Shown here one piece after another: positions 36,382-51,310 of a stretch of DNA of 64,000 nucleotides. The DNA is from Chrysomallon squamiferum (lineage: Eukaryota; Mollusca; Gastropoda; Neomphalida; Peltospiridae), in contig CM022667.1 of the NCBI GenBank assembly GCA_012295275.1, forward strand, positions 8,955,538 to 9,019,537, given 5' to 3'. Numbering within the stretch: position 1 is the first letter of the stretch; the number at the start of each line of letters is the position of its first letter. The notes beneath the pieces are model-generated. The model was not told the DNA's origin, searched no databases, and saw nothing but the letters and a program-made list of their open reading frames with translations. The translations under genes and the position numbers were made by a program.

Positions 36382-38296
36382 GTGAGTGTGTTTTTAAAAA
36401 AATATAATGATTTAATTGTTTATTTAAGATGTACATTTTTAAAGCAGTTTTCTTATAGCTTCAGTTAATTATGTGTGCATTTAAGTTAATTGATTCTTGT
36501 TAAAGTAAAAAAAGTACTAAACATGTTTTTCATACTTTTCAAGTTAATTCTGGTGTTTGAGCCTGGCGACCAGTGTTTTGCTAATAATAAAGTAACATAC
36601 GCAAGCTGTACACTTTGAGAATGGATGCAGTCTGCATTGATCTATCATGTATAAATTATGTTTATTTAATTAATTATTTTATTTTATTTTATTTTATTTA
36701 TTTATGGATAATGAATTCCGAAAAATTAAGCAAAATAATCATGCAATATTACCATTCCCTCAGACTGTTAGAAATTTTGCTTTTTATTTCTGCGTACGAC
36801 ATGACGTCACGACAAAGGTAAAAAAACCCCACCAATCTCCATGCTGTTTAAATTGCATCGTTAAAATTTATTACAGCAAAAACACTATGGAAAATAACAA
36901 AATGCCGACAAAACCAAAATGGCTGTTTGTTCTAACGATAAACAAAAAAATGCAAATATTGAACTCTATGCACTAATATAAAATTGGTTGTCGTCTAGTG
37001 AAAGTGAACAAATGAACAGTTGATAAGCAGCAAACACGTGTGAATTTATTTCGTCATAGTTCGACGTTTACTTTAGTTATCTGTTTACGTGTAACTGTTA
37101 CAGTGAGTATCTTTGATATGTAGTGTACTTAGACATCTACCACTAAAGACGAACACGAAAAAAAAAAAAAAAAAAAATTAAAATGATTTTTTTTTTCTTT
37201 TTTTTTTCTAAATTTAATCAGTATATCTTTTCTTTCTCTTTATCCTTCTGTTTTATGTTTTCAACGATCTGTTAAACGAACCAAATTTTTTTTTTTTTGT
37301 ATTAGTTGTTGTTGTTTTCATAAGTTTACACGAAGTAGGAGCACGTGTTATTAATTATTGTGAAGTGCCGCAAACAACCACCAAGTACTTCTACTCACGG
37401 AAATTCATTTTCAAAAACGCGTAGCAAAACGTGAGAGCTTAGTGCCAAATACTGTTACCAGTGCTCTTCATGTCAGATATCGTTGGAAAACGGGAAAGTC
37501 GAGGGGCGGTTCCACATTTAATAATAACATTCTGTAAAAGGAAGTGTCTGATTTTCTATTCATGTCATTGTCGTCGGTGTGATTAATATGGTTTTGTGCT
37601 GTTGTTGTAGTTTTATTGGTTTTATTTTTTTGAAGCATCATAATGCAGCGGGAGTTAAAATCACCAGTTTTTTATTTTCTTGTTATTTTATTGGATCAGA
37701 CACTGAGAATTACGCACAGAATATATATATATATATATTTATGATTTTAATCAGTAAAATATTCACGTGTTGTGAAGGTGTGTACATTAGTCATAACTGT
37801 AGTTTCAGACAAATTCTTAGGAAATTCTTTCCGATTAATTATTTCAAAATGTACATACGTATGTTGTATGTCCCAGATTTGAGAAGACTATAATCATTTG
37901 CTAACCTAAATGTCTGAAATTATTTCGTTAGTTTTGTTTTTTTTAAATTCTTAATTCAGACTGTTTGAAGAGAGGCTTTTTTTTATATATATAATGTTGG
38001 AATATCAAAACAGAAAAAGTTTAAGAGAATATATATATATGTACTGATAGAAAAAGCGGAAATAAGAATGAAACGAAAAATTAAGGAAATTGGAAAGGAG
38101 ACAGAAAAGCAAACAGAAAAAAAAAAAAGAAAGAAAAAGAAGAAAAAAAAAGCGATATAAAACAAGAAAAAAGGAAGACAGAGAACCGCGTATTATATAT
38201 GAATGTCTGTCTGTCCTGTATTTTTTGTTTGTAACTTAGACAAAGAGACAATGAGAGGCTGAATTTGTGAGAGAGAGAGAGAGAGAGACAGAGTAT

Positions 38297-38394
<98 letters not shown>

Positions 38395-38397
38395 TAT

Positions 38398-38487
<90 letters not shown>

Positions 38488-38705
38488 CAGATGATGAGAG
38501 ATACTATGTTTGTACGAGAGCTTCCTGTAAAAGCATTTTCGAGTTTCTTCTCTTTGTATTATGATTTAAAACAGTATATAATTTAGTAACTGATTTTAAT
38601 TTCTTCTTTCTTCATTTCACCCTTCATTCTTTTATTCTATAATCACTCAAAAATTAATTGAAAATACTCGCTTCAATATAAGTTACAACTTTATAAATAT
38701 AAAAG

Positions 38706-38741
<36 letters not shown>

Positions 38742-39016
38742 AAAGAGCGAAAACAAATTTATGAAGATTGGTTCACCCGTAAAGAGCCTCACTAACAGAT
38801 TTGATAACAAAACAAGGTTTAACGTGTCAGGTGTAATGAAAAACAGGAGATGAATACCTGGCAATAAACCTTTGTTTGAAACACTGATCATTTTGGCACG
38901 AAACTTCACTACAGCGAAATAACTTTTAATGTTCGATCTTTCTTCACATTTCCATTGATATCCACTGAAATAGATATCTATATAAAAATACCTGACGTTT
39001 GTTTTTTCTACATAAC

Positions 39017-39083
<67 letters not shown>

Positions 39084-39412
39084 CACCATCACATATGTAT
39101 ATTAGTTTCAGATTTGATTAAGGACGAAATTAACCGAATAGTTCCGAAAGGCAAAATGACGTCAACAATAGATTGACGTAACAGTAGAAATCAAAATCAT
39201 TGTGTTTGGGATTTTTAGTCGCTGCAAAGTCTTGTCCTTTCGGCTAAAAGATTTTAATTTGCAAGTATTTATTTATTTATTTATTTATTAATATATTTGT
39301 TTTATTTATTTATTTATTTACTTTTGTTATTGATATAGTTCTATTATTATCGTTGTTATTCAAATGATCACTCAACTGGCCAGTTCTTTTTAATTAAGAA
39401 TGATAATATTAA

Positions 39413-39478
<66 letters not shown>

Positions 39479-39862
39479 AAGAAGAAAATAAGAAAAAAAA
39501 CAAATAAATAACCCCTCCCAAATCACCCACACCCACACCTACACTCACACACACCCTCAACCCGCCCTAAAAAAACACCCAGACAAAACAAATAATAAAC
39601 AAAAACAACAACAACAATAACAGCAAAAACAAAGAAAAAAAAAATCCATCCCAAAAAGAGTGAAGAAAAGAAAAACAAATGAATCTCTGTTCAGTGCTGG
39701 CTCTAAGGAATGCATCTCGGTTAATATCAAAATAACTATCTGTGAATATTTTGAATATCTGTGCTGTATTTTCGTAACAGCAACACTTTTTAGATAGCAT
39801 GTGAAACCAGTTACTTCGGAAGAAAGATAAATGCATTCAAGTCATTAAAGGTATATTTCCAG

Positions 39863-39896
<34 letters not shown>

Positions 39897-40004
39897 AATT
39901 TTTTATTAGTGTAACATTTTTGCTTTATTTAATATACTTTGACGAATATAACAATTGTGATAAATACTGTAATATTCGTCTCTGTTTTTCTGGTCTAATA
40001 CCAG
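36382..40004. other. AT-rich DNA with large GA and triplet tracts
   Basis: Palindromic CREs lie at 36802-36809 and 39157-39164. GA tracts occupy 38267-38485, an A run 38709-38738, TTA triplets 39020-39083, TTTA about 39266-39320, AAT/AAG 39415-39484 and an A run 39866-39892. No exon is confident. Confidence 0.45.
38267..38485. repeat. Duplicated GA microsatellite
   Basis: Two long GA tracts, each preceded by the same short spacer (GTATGAAAGA at about 38293 and 38394, 101 bp apart), so the tract appears to have duplicated as a block. The Arg-Glu frame across it is an artefact. Confidence 0.92.
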
Positions 40005-40140
40005 AGCAACGGGAGAAACTAGAGGTCAGAAATGTTGACAAATACGAACACGTGTTACGAAAGCTTCCGAACAGCATAAACAACAAATCGACTGGTTTCA
40101 ACTCTGTTATGTTACAAGTGGAGATTACCGCCGCGCGACA
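40005..40140 (+). CDS. Possible coding exon, ends uncertain
   Basis: A pyrimidine-rich acceptor (tandem CCAGAG at 40002-40006) leads into a frame reading QREKLEVRNVDKYEHVLRKL and onwards, protein-like and helix-rich, open well past the given end. If the second AG is used, the incoming phase is 0 and it could follow the exon at 36302-36381. No clear donor was found, so the 3' boundary is arbitrary. A GT microsatellite (40302-40370) follows. Confidence 0.25.
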
Positions 40141-40298
40141 ATGTCAACAGCGTAATGTGGCAATACTACCAGTCAGGGTTTCACACCAGGGTTTAGAAAT
40201 TCTATACGCCTGTGATTATTACTGTGATCAAATTGCTATCATTCTTTTGACGAAAACAGTTTATTCAAGTTGTTTTAATAACTTGGTGCTTTCGTTAA

Positions 40299-40301
<3 letters not shown>

Positions 40302-40369
<68 letters not shown>

Positions 40370-40372
40370 GTG
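40302..40372. repeat. GT dinucleotide microsatellite
   Basis: About 33 GT units. The Cys-Val and Thr-His frames on the two strands are artefacts. Confidence 0.95.
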
Positions 40373-42340
40373 GTGTGAGGGAGAGAGAGAGGAAAAAGAG
40401 AGAGAAAGAGAGCGTGTATAACAATACGTAAAAATGTAGGTATATGTATGTTTCTGTGTGCGTGTGTGTGTTTACGCGTGTGAATTTCAGTAAGTAAATT
40501 TATCTCATAATGAAAAAAAAACCTGATCAAACTGCAGGGAATGTCTTCTTCGATATCAGTCAAGAGGAAGAAAAAAGTCAAGCAATTTGCTTTTAAAAGC
40601 ATTTCAAGATATGCGAAAACCGATACATTCACGAGTATCACAATCTGATGCACGTTTAGTATATATATATAAAAAAAAGTAATTAGGTATCAGTTTGTGC
40701 GCTCCAGTCTAACAAAATCAATTAGTACGGTGATAGGTGGCACACGATAACACCGACACGCTATACCCCCCCCACGTCACCTGCTCTCGTGCGCACGTGC
40801 AAACAAAATTTCAATGTCGGTTAAAAAAAAAAAAAAAAAAAATGAAAAGAAAAGAAAACTACTTTCTGGTTTTTGTTTTTCGGTGTGTCTAATGAAGTTA
40901 TTAAATTATAAAATAAATCACGAACATGGTAATACTGATAATGCTAATAATGATGATGATGATGATGATAATGATAACAACAACAATAATAATAGAAATG
41001 ATGATTATGATAACAATAATAATCACAATAATATCATCATATTGTTTAATAGTGATGGTGTTGAATATTTATGCATGTATATAAGCATTCTCTGTATATA
41101 TCAGTTTGTCTGTCGGTCTGTCAGTATGTATACATTATGCATGTATGTACGTATATATGTATATCTGTAAATTCGTATATTTATTACACATTTTTATTTA
41201 TATCAAATGATTCTAGATATATTTTTGATTGATTCAGAATCTGAACACAATCCACAAATATTCGGAAATTCGATATTTCGTATTTTGTTCAAATTTTAGT
41301 TATTAACCTCCCAAGAAGCAGACATTGTCTGTGAAAAAAAAAATATATATATAAAAAAAGAATTCACTTTCAAATTTCTGAACGTATTTGTAAACATTAT
41401 GTTGATTAAGAAAAACAAAAACTGGCGTAATGATTAATTGCATGTCTTCCTCACCCATTAATTTATTTTAAAATTATCAGGGACGAGTTCATTTTTAAAA
41501 TTTTATTTGTTGTTTTATCCTTGAATTTAAAGAAGAGATCAAAGTGTTTTAATCTTTTAGTTGGAAAAAAAATATTGTTTTCTTTGTGTAATGTCATTTT
41601 TTTTTTTTTTTTTTTTTATTAAGAATTCTTTAAGTGATAAATGAATTGAAATTATCATCTTTCTATCTGTTTCGCTTTTGTGTAGATTTTAGTTTTCTTT
41701 GAGTACAGCCACGGAATAATAAACAACATTAAAAATGCTTTAAAAATCTGCAGTTATAAATTTACTACGTCATATAATGAAAAACATGAATTTGCTCTTA
41801 TTATAATTATTACTTTTCTTCCTGAAAAAAAAAAAATAATAATAATAATAATAAAAAAAAAAAAAAAATAAATAAATAAATAAATAAATAAATTGAATAA
41901 AAATAAAATAAAATAAAATAAAACAAAACAAACAAAAAATAAAGTTATAAAAGTATTTGAATTGGTACCTTTTACACTCGTAATTACATTCGTATTGTAA
42001 GAGAGAAAAATATAATAATATTTGAATTTATAACATCTAATACTGTTAAAAATGTGTACCTTTATATAATAATCCCAGATGAGTAACAAAATGAAAGAAA
42101 AAGAAAATAATGCACTACACCTCATAATTTATCTACAGTAATTACGATTCTCCATAAGAACAAAAAGATAAACTGAATTTTTAACTTATCAACTCATTGT
42201 TATTTTTCACTTAAATCTCATCGTTACAACAGGAAAAAAAAAAAAAAAAAAAAAAAAAACACCCGATAAAACTGTTTGATAAATACATATCAAGTAGTCA
42301 TTACACACGTCATGAAAAGGAAGAAAATAACGAATTAGAA
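40373..42340. other. AT-rich DNA, no gene seen
   Basis: Contains a GAT/AAC triplet-rich patch (40935-41040), A/T runs and an AAAT/AAAAT tract (about 41865-41940). No protein-like frame. Confidence 0.45.
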
Positions 42341-42614
42341 TTTGTATCGTTTCCACCACCACAATCTCGCTCGCAGCATAAAAAAGAACGAGATAAAAAT
42401 GACAACTGAAAGCGGAACAGAAAACAGCGGCTCGGAATCCGCCGTTTTAGCGCGTTCATTCAGACGCAGATTTGTCCGTCTGCCAGTTCCACGTGCTGCT
42501 CGTTTGTCCGTCTGCTTCGCGCGCGGGATCGCGATGTCGCGTTGTTGTGAACAGCACGCGCGGCAATGAACACGTGGAGTTTACCGCTGCTTGACGCCGT
42601 GAGACGCCCACCAG
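42341..42614 (+). promoter_or_regulatory. CpG-rich promoter/5' UTR region
   Basis: The densest CpG patch in the window, with words such as GCGCGCGGGATCGCG, lies immediately before the start codon at 42615. It holds a 75-codon frame (42342-42569) whose composition follows the CpG richness, so this is more likely promoter/5' UTR with upstream ATGs than protein. Confidence 0.45.
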
Positions 42615-42698
42615 ATGGCAGCTCTGTGGATTAAGCCGAAATCTACGGAAGATTACGATTTGGAGGATAGTTCGCTGAAATGGTTCTTTTGCAGAAGC
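42615..42698 (+). CDS. First coding exon of an unidentified gene
   Basis: ATG with A at -3 (CCAGATGG) opens MAALWIKPKSTEDYDLEDSS and then LKWFFCRS, 28 codons. It is followed by the donor AGAAGC|GTAAGTA, which is close to perfect, leaving in phase 0. The peptide has acidic and aromatic parts and no signal sequence, suggesting a cytosolic or nuclear protein. The CpG-rich DNA just upstream supports a real gene start. A phase-0 acceptor at 43865 (TTAATTTCAG) is the nearest possible next exon but codes only 17 residues before a stop. The protein is not recognised. Confidence 0.55.
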
Positions 42699-42893
42699 GT
42701 AAGTACTTTTGATAAATTATGAAGTTTAGTTTTATTTTTTTTTTTATTTTTTTTTTTTTTTTTTTTCAAATTGTTTCGTATGTTGAAATATAAGAATGAA
42801 AGTAAGGACTGAAGTGAAATACGTTCTTGAGGAAGGCAGATTTCTTAATAAAACGATTATTATTATTTTAAAATGGTGAAAAAATATTTTTCA

Positions 42894-42936
<43 letters not shown>

Positions 42937-43559
42937 GAAGAAGAAAATATAAACACGCCAAAAATTAACTGTATCCCATTCCTTAACCATCCCTTGGCAC
43001 CGGTCCTGTATCTGTAACACACACAGCGATTAACAGGACCCACGAGACACCGTGCCGAACCGAAATCAACCGTAACAATCAGATGTTGAGTACATTAACT
43101 TATCAGACATCTCCGGCTACATACAGACAGATACACGCCAGAAATTAATTTTAGTTCACTACGTGCAACTTTAATTTTGATTTTTAAACTTTATTTTTAA
43201 ACTTATCTTTATAACAACTTATGCGAAAATATATCATTATCTTTCTTTCTCTTTGACAAAAACAGTTTTGTTTTTTAAATGATGTTAAATACATAAAGTA
43301 AAAAATCTTTAAAATATTTTAAATGGTTTGAACGTCTGTGGCTTATTAAAACTATATTTGATCAATCTTTCTTATTTGAATATGTAATTATTTTCGTATA
43401 AGGTAATTAATTATCGATTACTGTAGATATATATATATATATTCTCCTTACTGTGAGAAGTAAATATAGATTATTGATGAATTTTATAATAGCATACTTT
43501 CACACACGTACATACGTACGTACGTAACTGTTTAGCTATCTTCCTACATACATATAAAC

Positions 43560-43735
43560 ATACATATCGAGGTACGCCTTTGGACTGCAGGATGCCCCAC
43601 GTTCGAGTCTCGTCAGCGGATTCTAACGTTTATTAGGTCGTGCTTAGACTTTGTCCTACAAAGACAGTTTGTTCTTTAGTAGCGTGTAAATGCAGTCTAA
43701 TCAGACATAATTTAATACAAGAGAATGTTCATTCT
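43560..43735 (+). mobile_element. tRNA-derived SINE relic
   Basis: GGACTGCAGG followed at tRNA-like spacing by CACGTTCGAGTCTCGTCAGC resembles the anticodon arm, B box (GTTCGAGTC matches GWTCRANNC) and acceptor stem of a tRNA head. The 5' A-box half is missing or degraded. The downstream 120 bases, with CCTACAAAGACAG and AATGCAGTCTAATCAGAC, could be the SINE body. No target-site duplication was recognised. Confidence 0.4.
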
Positions 43736-44038
43736 TAAAAATGTAAATAATAGTCTATCGCCATTATCGTCGTCGTCATCATCATCATCATCCTCATCAT
43801 CTTTATTGTCGTCGTCATGCTGTTTGCTGACCTTTTTTGTTACTTTGTAATTAAATTAATTTCAGTCTGCTACGTCATTGTTTTCATACACGGTGAATCT
43901 GATTTACCCATCACACTAGGACAATGACTTTGGTTGGGAACAGTGACGTTATTCTACTGTTGACGTCATTTGGTCGTTCGGAACTATTCGTTATGTTTCG
44001 TGTTTTATTGATTCTGAGACTGTTAAACTGTTAAACAG

Positions 44039-44039
<1 letters not shown>

Positions 44040-44103
<64 letters not shown>

Positions 44104-44120
44104 AATAAATAAATAAATAA
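44040..44120. repeat. AAT then AAAT array
   Basis: About 19 AAT units pass into AAAT units. Confidence 0.93.
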
Positions 44121-45169
44121 ATTAATAAGTAAATAAATAGAAAAAATCCTTTGTCTATTGTAAATTATATTAAAAAGAGAATTTATATTGGCTATCTTTT
44201 TATTATTATTATTTTTAAACTATCCTAAACAATCAAATATGCATCCTTCATTCTGTTTCACTCGAATTGTTGAACCGCTGTTAAAAAAAAAAAAAAATTA
44301 CCACTTAATAAGAAAAGTAACGAACGTAACCTCATTGTTGACATATCTAAAATGTTTTGCAACATAAGAACAATGAAATAAAACCGTTCCTTTCTTTCTT
44401 TGTTTAAAATGTTTTGGTATGTAAAGTAAAACTATTCTACTCTTTTGCTGGCGCCATACAAATTTAAACAAGTAATTGTAGTTTTCTTTAAGGCGCTTGT
44501 ATGAGTAAGAGTTGATGGTTTCTAGGATGTATTTTTAACACGGTCATCTACACTGTCAAATACTTGGTAACACAAATACTATATAACATGTCTGGGTGTC
44601 TGTTTGTTTGTCTCTAATTTCTGTTTCTCTCTCATTCTTTCGCTCTGGCATCTCTTCTCTTCTCTTCAAAACACCAACACAGAGAGAAAAAAACTGAATA
44701 ATTGAAATAATCAAATACAGTTTTTTTTACTACACTGACCTTTGGCCTTGTGAACTGAACAAATAGTTTACTACGTAACCTGCTGCTGGTATGAAAATGA
44801 AGGTAATTTCAGCGAGAGACGTTTTTAAAAAACACACTTGTTTTGTAATCAGTTACAAGTAGCCAGCGGTGTGAGTGTGTGTGAGCGTTCAACTGTTTCA
44901 AACATGTTTGCGTTTACTGAGGGGTGGGGGACCTTTGTCGTGATGAAAACATACGCACACATACGCACGCACACGCACACACACAGAGACACACACATAT
45001 ATACACACATTACAGACAGACAGACACACACACACACACACATATACATATGTATATATATGTGTGTGTCTTATTTTATACATACACCCACAAAAAACTT
45101 TCTTTATGACATTACACATAACCACCGCCACTAGGACGCGAACTGATTTCCTTCTAGTCCACTTGTAGT

Positions 45170-45442
45170 TCAATGTTTATAGTTCTCTACTGAAGCATAA
45201 CAGGCAGCAGGATCAATCCTCTCAATGGGATCCAGTGAAGTTAATCTTTCGTTCCAGCCAGGACCCCTCCACTGGTTTATCAAAAGTCGTTCTACCTGCT
45301 TTCTTGTCTGTATTAAAGCACGCATATCATCTCTGATGCTGCTGAAAACAAGGAAGTAGTAGCTGTGGCGGGTTTCTCCTCTGTTTTTTGGCTCATAGCG
45401 ATAAGTATAAGTATCAACAGTTGTAAAAGTTCGTCTGACAAG
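45170..45442 (-). CDS. Candidate terminal coding exon of an unidentified gene
   Basis: After possible acceptors ending at 45443 or 45434 (minus strand, nine bases apart, same phase), a frame is open to TGA at 45172-45170. It contains SYYFLVFSSIRDDMRALIQT, KQVERLLINQW and SLDPIERIDPAACYASVEN. The composition is complex, with no repeats and a balanced residue mix, which is unusual for this window. It needs incoming phase 2, whereas the neighbouring exon at 45540-45647 leaves in phase 0, so the direct join fails. No family is recognised. Confidence 0.42.
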   Translation of the reverse strand, partial: LVRRTFTTVDTYTYRYEPKNRGETRHSYYFLVFSSIRDDMRALIQTRKQVERLLINQWRGPGWNERLTSLDPIERIDPAACYASVENYKH

Positions 45443-45539
45443 TCTCCGAAAATTACGTGAAATTAACAGCAGAAAATTCAACAGTTTTAGAAAAGATTAG
45501 AAAACATGTTGGGAATCTTGTTAAATATAACATTCTTAC

Positions 45540-45647
45540 TTTTCCTTCCGGTTGTCTGCCAGGGTTAAGTATGTCTGAAGTGTCTGTGAAGTTAGTCAAC
45601 CGAGAAACCTCGTTCTCGTTACGATAAAGTGAAGTCGGTTGTGTAAG
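45540..45647 (-). CDS. Candidate internal coding exon, minus strand
   Basis: The acceptor TTTTTAACAG and the donor GGAAAA|GTAAGA bound 108 bases. Two of three frames have stops; the third is fully open and reads LTQPTSLYRNENEVSRLTNF and then TDTSDILNPGRQPEGK. Phase is 0 in and 0 out. It is 98 bases from the candidate terminal exon at 45442. No family is recognised. Confidence 0.42.
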
Positions 45648-46063
45648 CTGTTAAAAACATTCAGAGTTGTGTTTTAATTAGCGATTCGTTTCTTCCACTT
45701 GTTTGTATGGCAGACTGATGATGGTTGAAGAGGAATTTTGTTGTTGTTGTTGCTGCTGCTGTTGTTGTTGTGTGTGCGTGTTTTAGTGGATAATGAAAAA
45801 CAGGATGAAGAATTTTAAGTGTAAATTATGAACGAACGTTAGTTTGAGTAAGTGGAGTTTGATGAATGGAGAACGGATGGATAGAGGGAAGGAGGAAGGA
45901 ATAAATGGATAGGTATGGATTAAAGGAATGAACGAGATGGATAGATGAAGATTGTAGTAAAGGTATGAGGAGGTACTTTTAACTGAACGATTATGAAAGA
46001 ATAGGATGCGAGATGGTGGATGACGAAGCGAATAATAGTAGTGGATATTAATAAAAACAGATT

Positions 46064-46127
<64 letters not shown>

Positions 46128-46562
46128 GGTGTTTGAAATTCATTTACTTCGAAATTCACTACCATTTAACAAACATATAATTAATAAGTGAAAGTATTAA
46201 AAACAGAAAACAAATACTTAAACAGTTAAAGAGTAGATTATGAAGATTCTTTACGAAAGAAAGAGGAAGCTAACATCTCAACAGTCGATCTAAATAACGA
46301 CTTGAGATTAAATAACCAAAGGCCATACAACAACAACAAAAAAAAACCAACACACACTCAGAGAAACATTCTTCACACAGTAAGTGTTTTGTCTGTCAGA
46401 GCTAACTGCTGATACGTAACAATGGATATCGGAATGCATGTCAGACTCGCTGACTAGCACGTGCACAAACAGTAAATTCTCACACGTGTAATACGAGGTG
46501 TGTTTATTACGGGATGCACGCGGTTCGTGTTGTGTTTATTAAACAGTAAGATATTAAAACAG
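45648..46562. other. AT-rich DNA with GA array
   Basis: Contains TTG/TGC triplets (about 45738-45770), GAAT- and GGAT-rich DNA and a GA array (46063-46126). No gene seen. Confidence 0.45.
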
Positions 46563-46675
46563 GCGAAGATCGGCAACAGAAACTCGCTGATAAACTAAAT
46601 AAATTGAACTCAGCTTGCAAGGAATCAGATCATTCAGATTCTCGAGATAATGACGATGAGAATAAACCGGAGTAA
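46563..46675 (+). CDS. Candidate C-terminal exon of an unidentified gene
   Basis: Acceptor ATTAAAACAG at 46562; two bases complete a codon (incoming phase 1), then 36 codons to TAA at 46673-46675. It reads EDRQQKLADKLNKLNSACKE and then an acidic, Ser/Asp/Asn-rich tail ending NKPE. This looks like the charged C-terminus of a cytosolic or nuclear protein. The other two frames are closed. It might end the gene starting at 42615, but an intervening exon of phase 0 to 1 is needed and was not found. Confidence 0.42.
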
Positions 46676-46767
46676 CTGTAAAAATGGAGATTATATATTC
46701 TTGCATTTCTGTTTTTGGCTGCTTATCGAGGAAAAAAAAAATTTAAAAATAAATTTTAAAATAAAAG

Positions 46768-46800
<33 letters not shown>

Positions 46801-47119
46801 TGGGCAACTTGAAATGAAATCTATTGCTGTTTAGACTTTATTCTTGCATATCCATTAAAAAAAAAAAAAAAAAAATTTATCATGAAAAAGGAAGAAAATT
46901 ATAGTAATGGATGACATCACCCCTTACTGTTTTTAAGTACGAAAGCGATACTGTCAGTTTTACATGAACGTCATATAATAGTAATATAAAACAGTTGTGT
47001 AATTATTTGTGCTTTTTTTCAGAGAAAATCTTAAGCATCCACAGACAGAGGTGTATATAGCACGAGTCTGAACCACAGTAAATTACTTAATGTTATTATT
47101 AATTTACCTAATTGGTAGC
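46676..47119. other. AT-rich DNA with A runs
   Basis: Contains A runs at 46768-46797 and 46857-46875. No gene seen. Confidence 0.5.
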
Positions 47120-47680
47120 ATGGATATAAACGAAAAAGCATATTTCATATTACTGTCGACATTTTATTTACATTACTGAATGCGATAGAAGATAATAAAA
47201 GTATATAATTTCAAAAGTGCGAGTGTATATTAAAATTCAAATGACGTTAAAAAATGATTTATTTTATTCAAAGGGCAAAGGTAAATGAAAGAGTATAAAT
47301 TATGACGTTGCTTTGTTGACGTTTCCTTATAACCATTCAAAGAACAGGTATAAATAAAACATTTATGACGTCACGCTACCGTAGTTTATAATACTGAACG
47401 CTTTGTTTGGAATGAAAAACACTTATGATATGCGTTACTGTTTTATTTACATCAATAAAAGTGTTGATGCTAATTATTATTATTTTATTTACACTGCTTA
47501 AAGCGTTGTGACTGACAGTGTTTATGACGTCACATTATTGATTTTTTACACTATTTAAAGCGTTGTGAACGAAAACGTTTGTGACGTCACCTTATTGTTT
47601 TATTTGTACCACTTACAGAGTTGTGAATGAAAACACTTTTTTTTTTTACGTCACGTTATTATCACTATTTCCTTTTTTTC
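47120..47680. repeat. Degenerate tandem array carrying CRE sites
   Basis: Diverged units of roughly 55-70 bp share the words ATTTTATTTACA, AAAGCGTTGTGA and TTTATGACGTCAC. Exact TGACGTCA occurs at 47366-47373, 47525-47532 and 47582-47589, with partial copies elsewhere. No coding content. Confidence 0.5.
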
Positions 47681-50997
<3,317 letters not shown>

Positions 50998-51310
50998 GAC
51001 AAAATATACTTTTAAAATGATAAAACATACTTCTAAATGGTAAAATATACTTCTAAAGTGGTAAAACATACTTCTAAAGTGATGAAATATACTTCTAAAG
51101 TGGTAAAACATACTTCTAAAGTGATAAAAGATACTTCTAACGTGATGAAACATACTTCTGAAATGGTAAAACATACTTCTGAAATGGTAAACTAATCTTC
51201 TAAAAACATACTTTTAAAATGGTAAAATGTAATTCTAAAAATATGCTTTTAAAATGGTAAAATGTAATTCTAAAAATATGCTTCTAAAAATACACTTCTA
51301 AAATTATACT
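50998..51310. repeat. 21-bp tandem array
   Basis: About ten units built on TAAAACATACTTCTAAAGTG, fading into shorter pieces on the right. Because 21 is a multiple of three, it yields a spurious seven-residue repeat (FYHFRSM) on the minus strand. Confidence 0.85.

Larger units (their letters stand above)
42699..45169. other. Probable intronic DNA, repeat-rich
   Basis: This is downstream of the 42615 exon. Contains T and A runs (42741-42766, 42899-42928), an AAT/AAAT array (44040-44120), CA-rich microsatellites (44952-45040), a CRE at 43961-43968 and the SINE-like relic listed separately. Confidence 0.45.

Noticed and set aside
38267-38494. Arg-Glu repeat protein
   Set aside because: Pure GA microsatellite read as codons; similar RE/SL frames occur over every GA or TC array in the window.
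43865-43918. Second exon for the gene starting at 42615
   Set aside because: The acceptor and phase fit but it gives only 17 residues before a stop, making a 45-residue product with no supporting feature.
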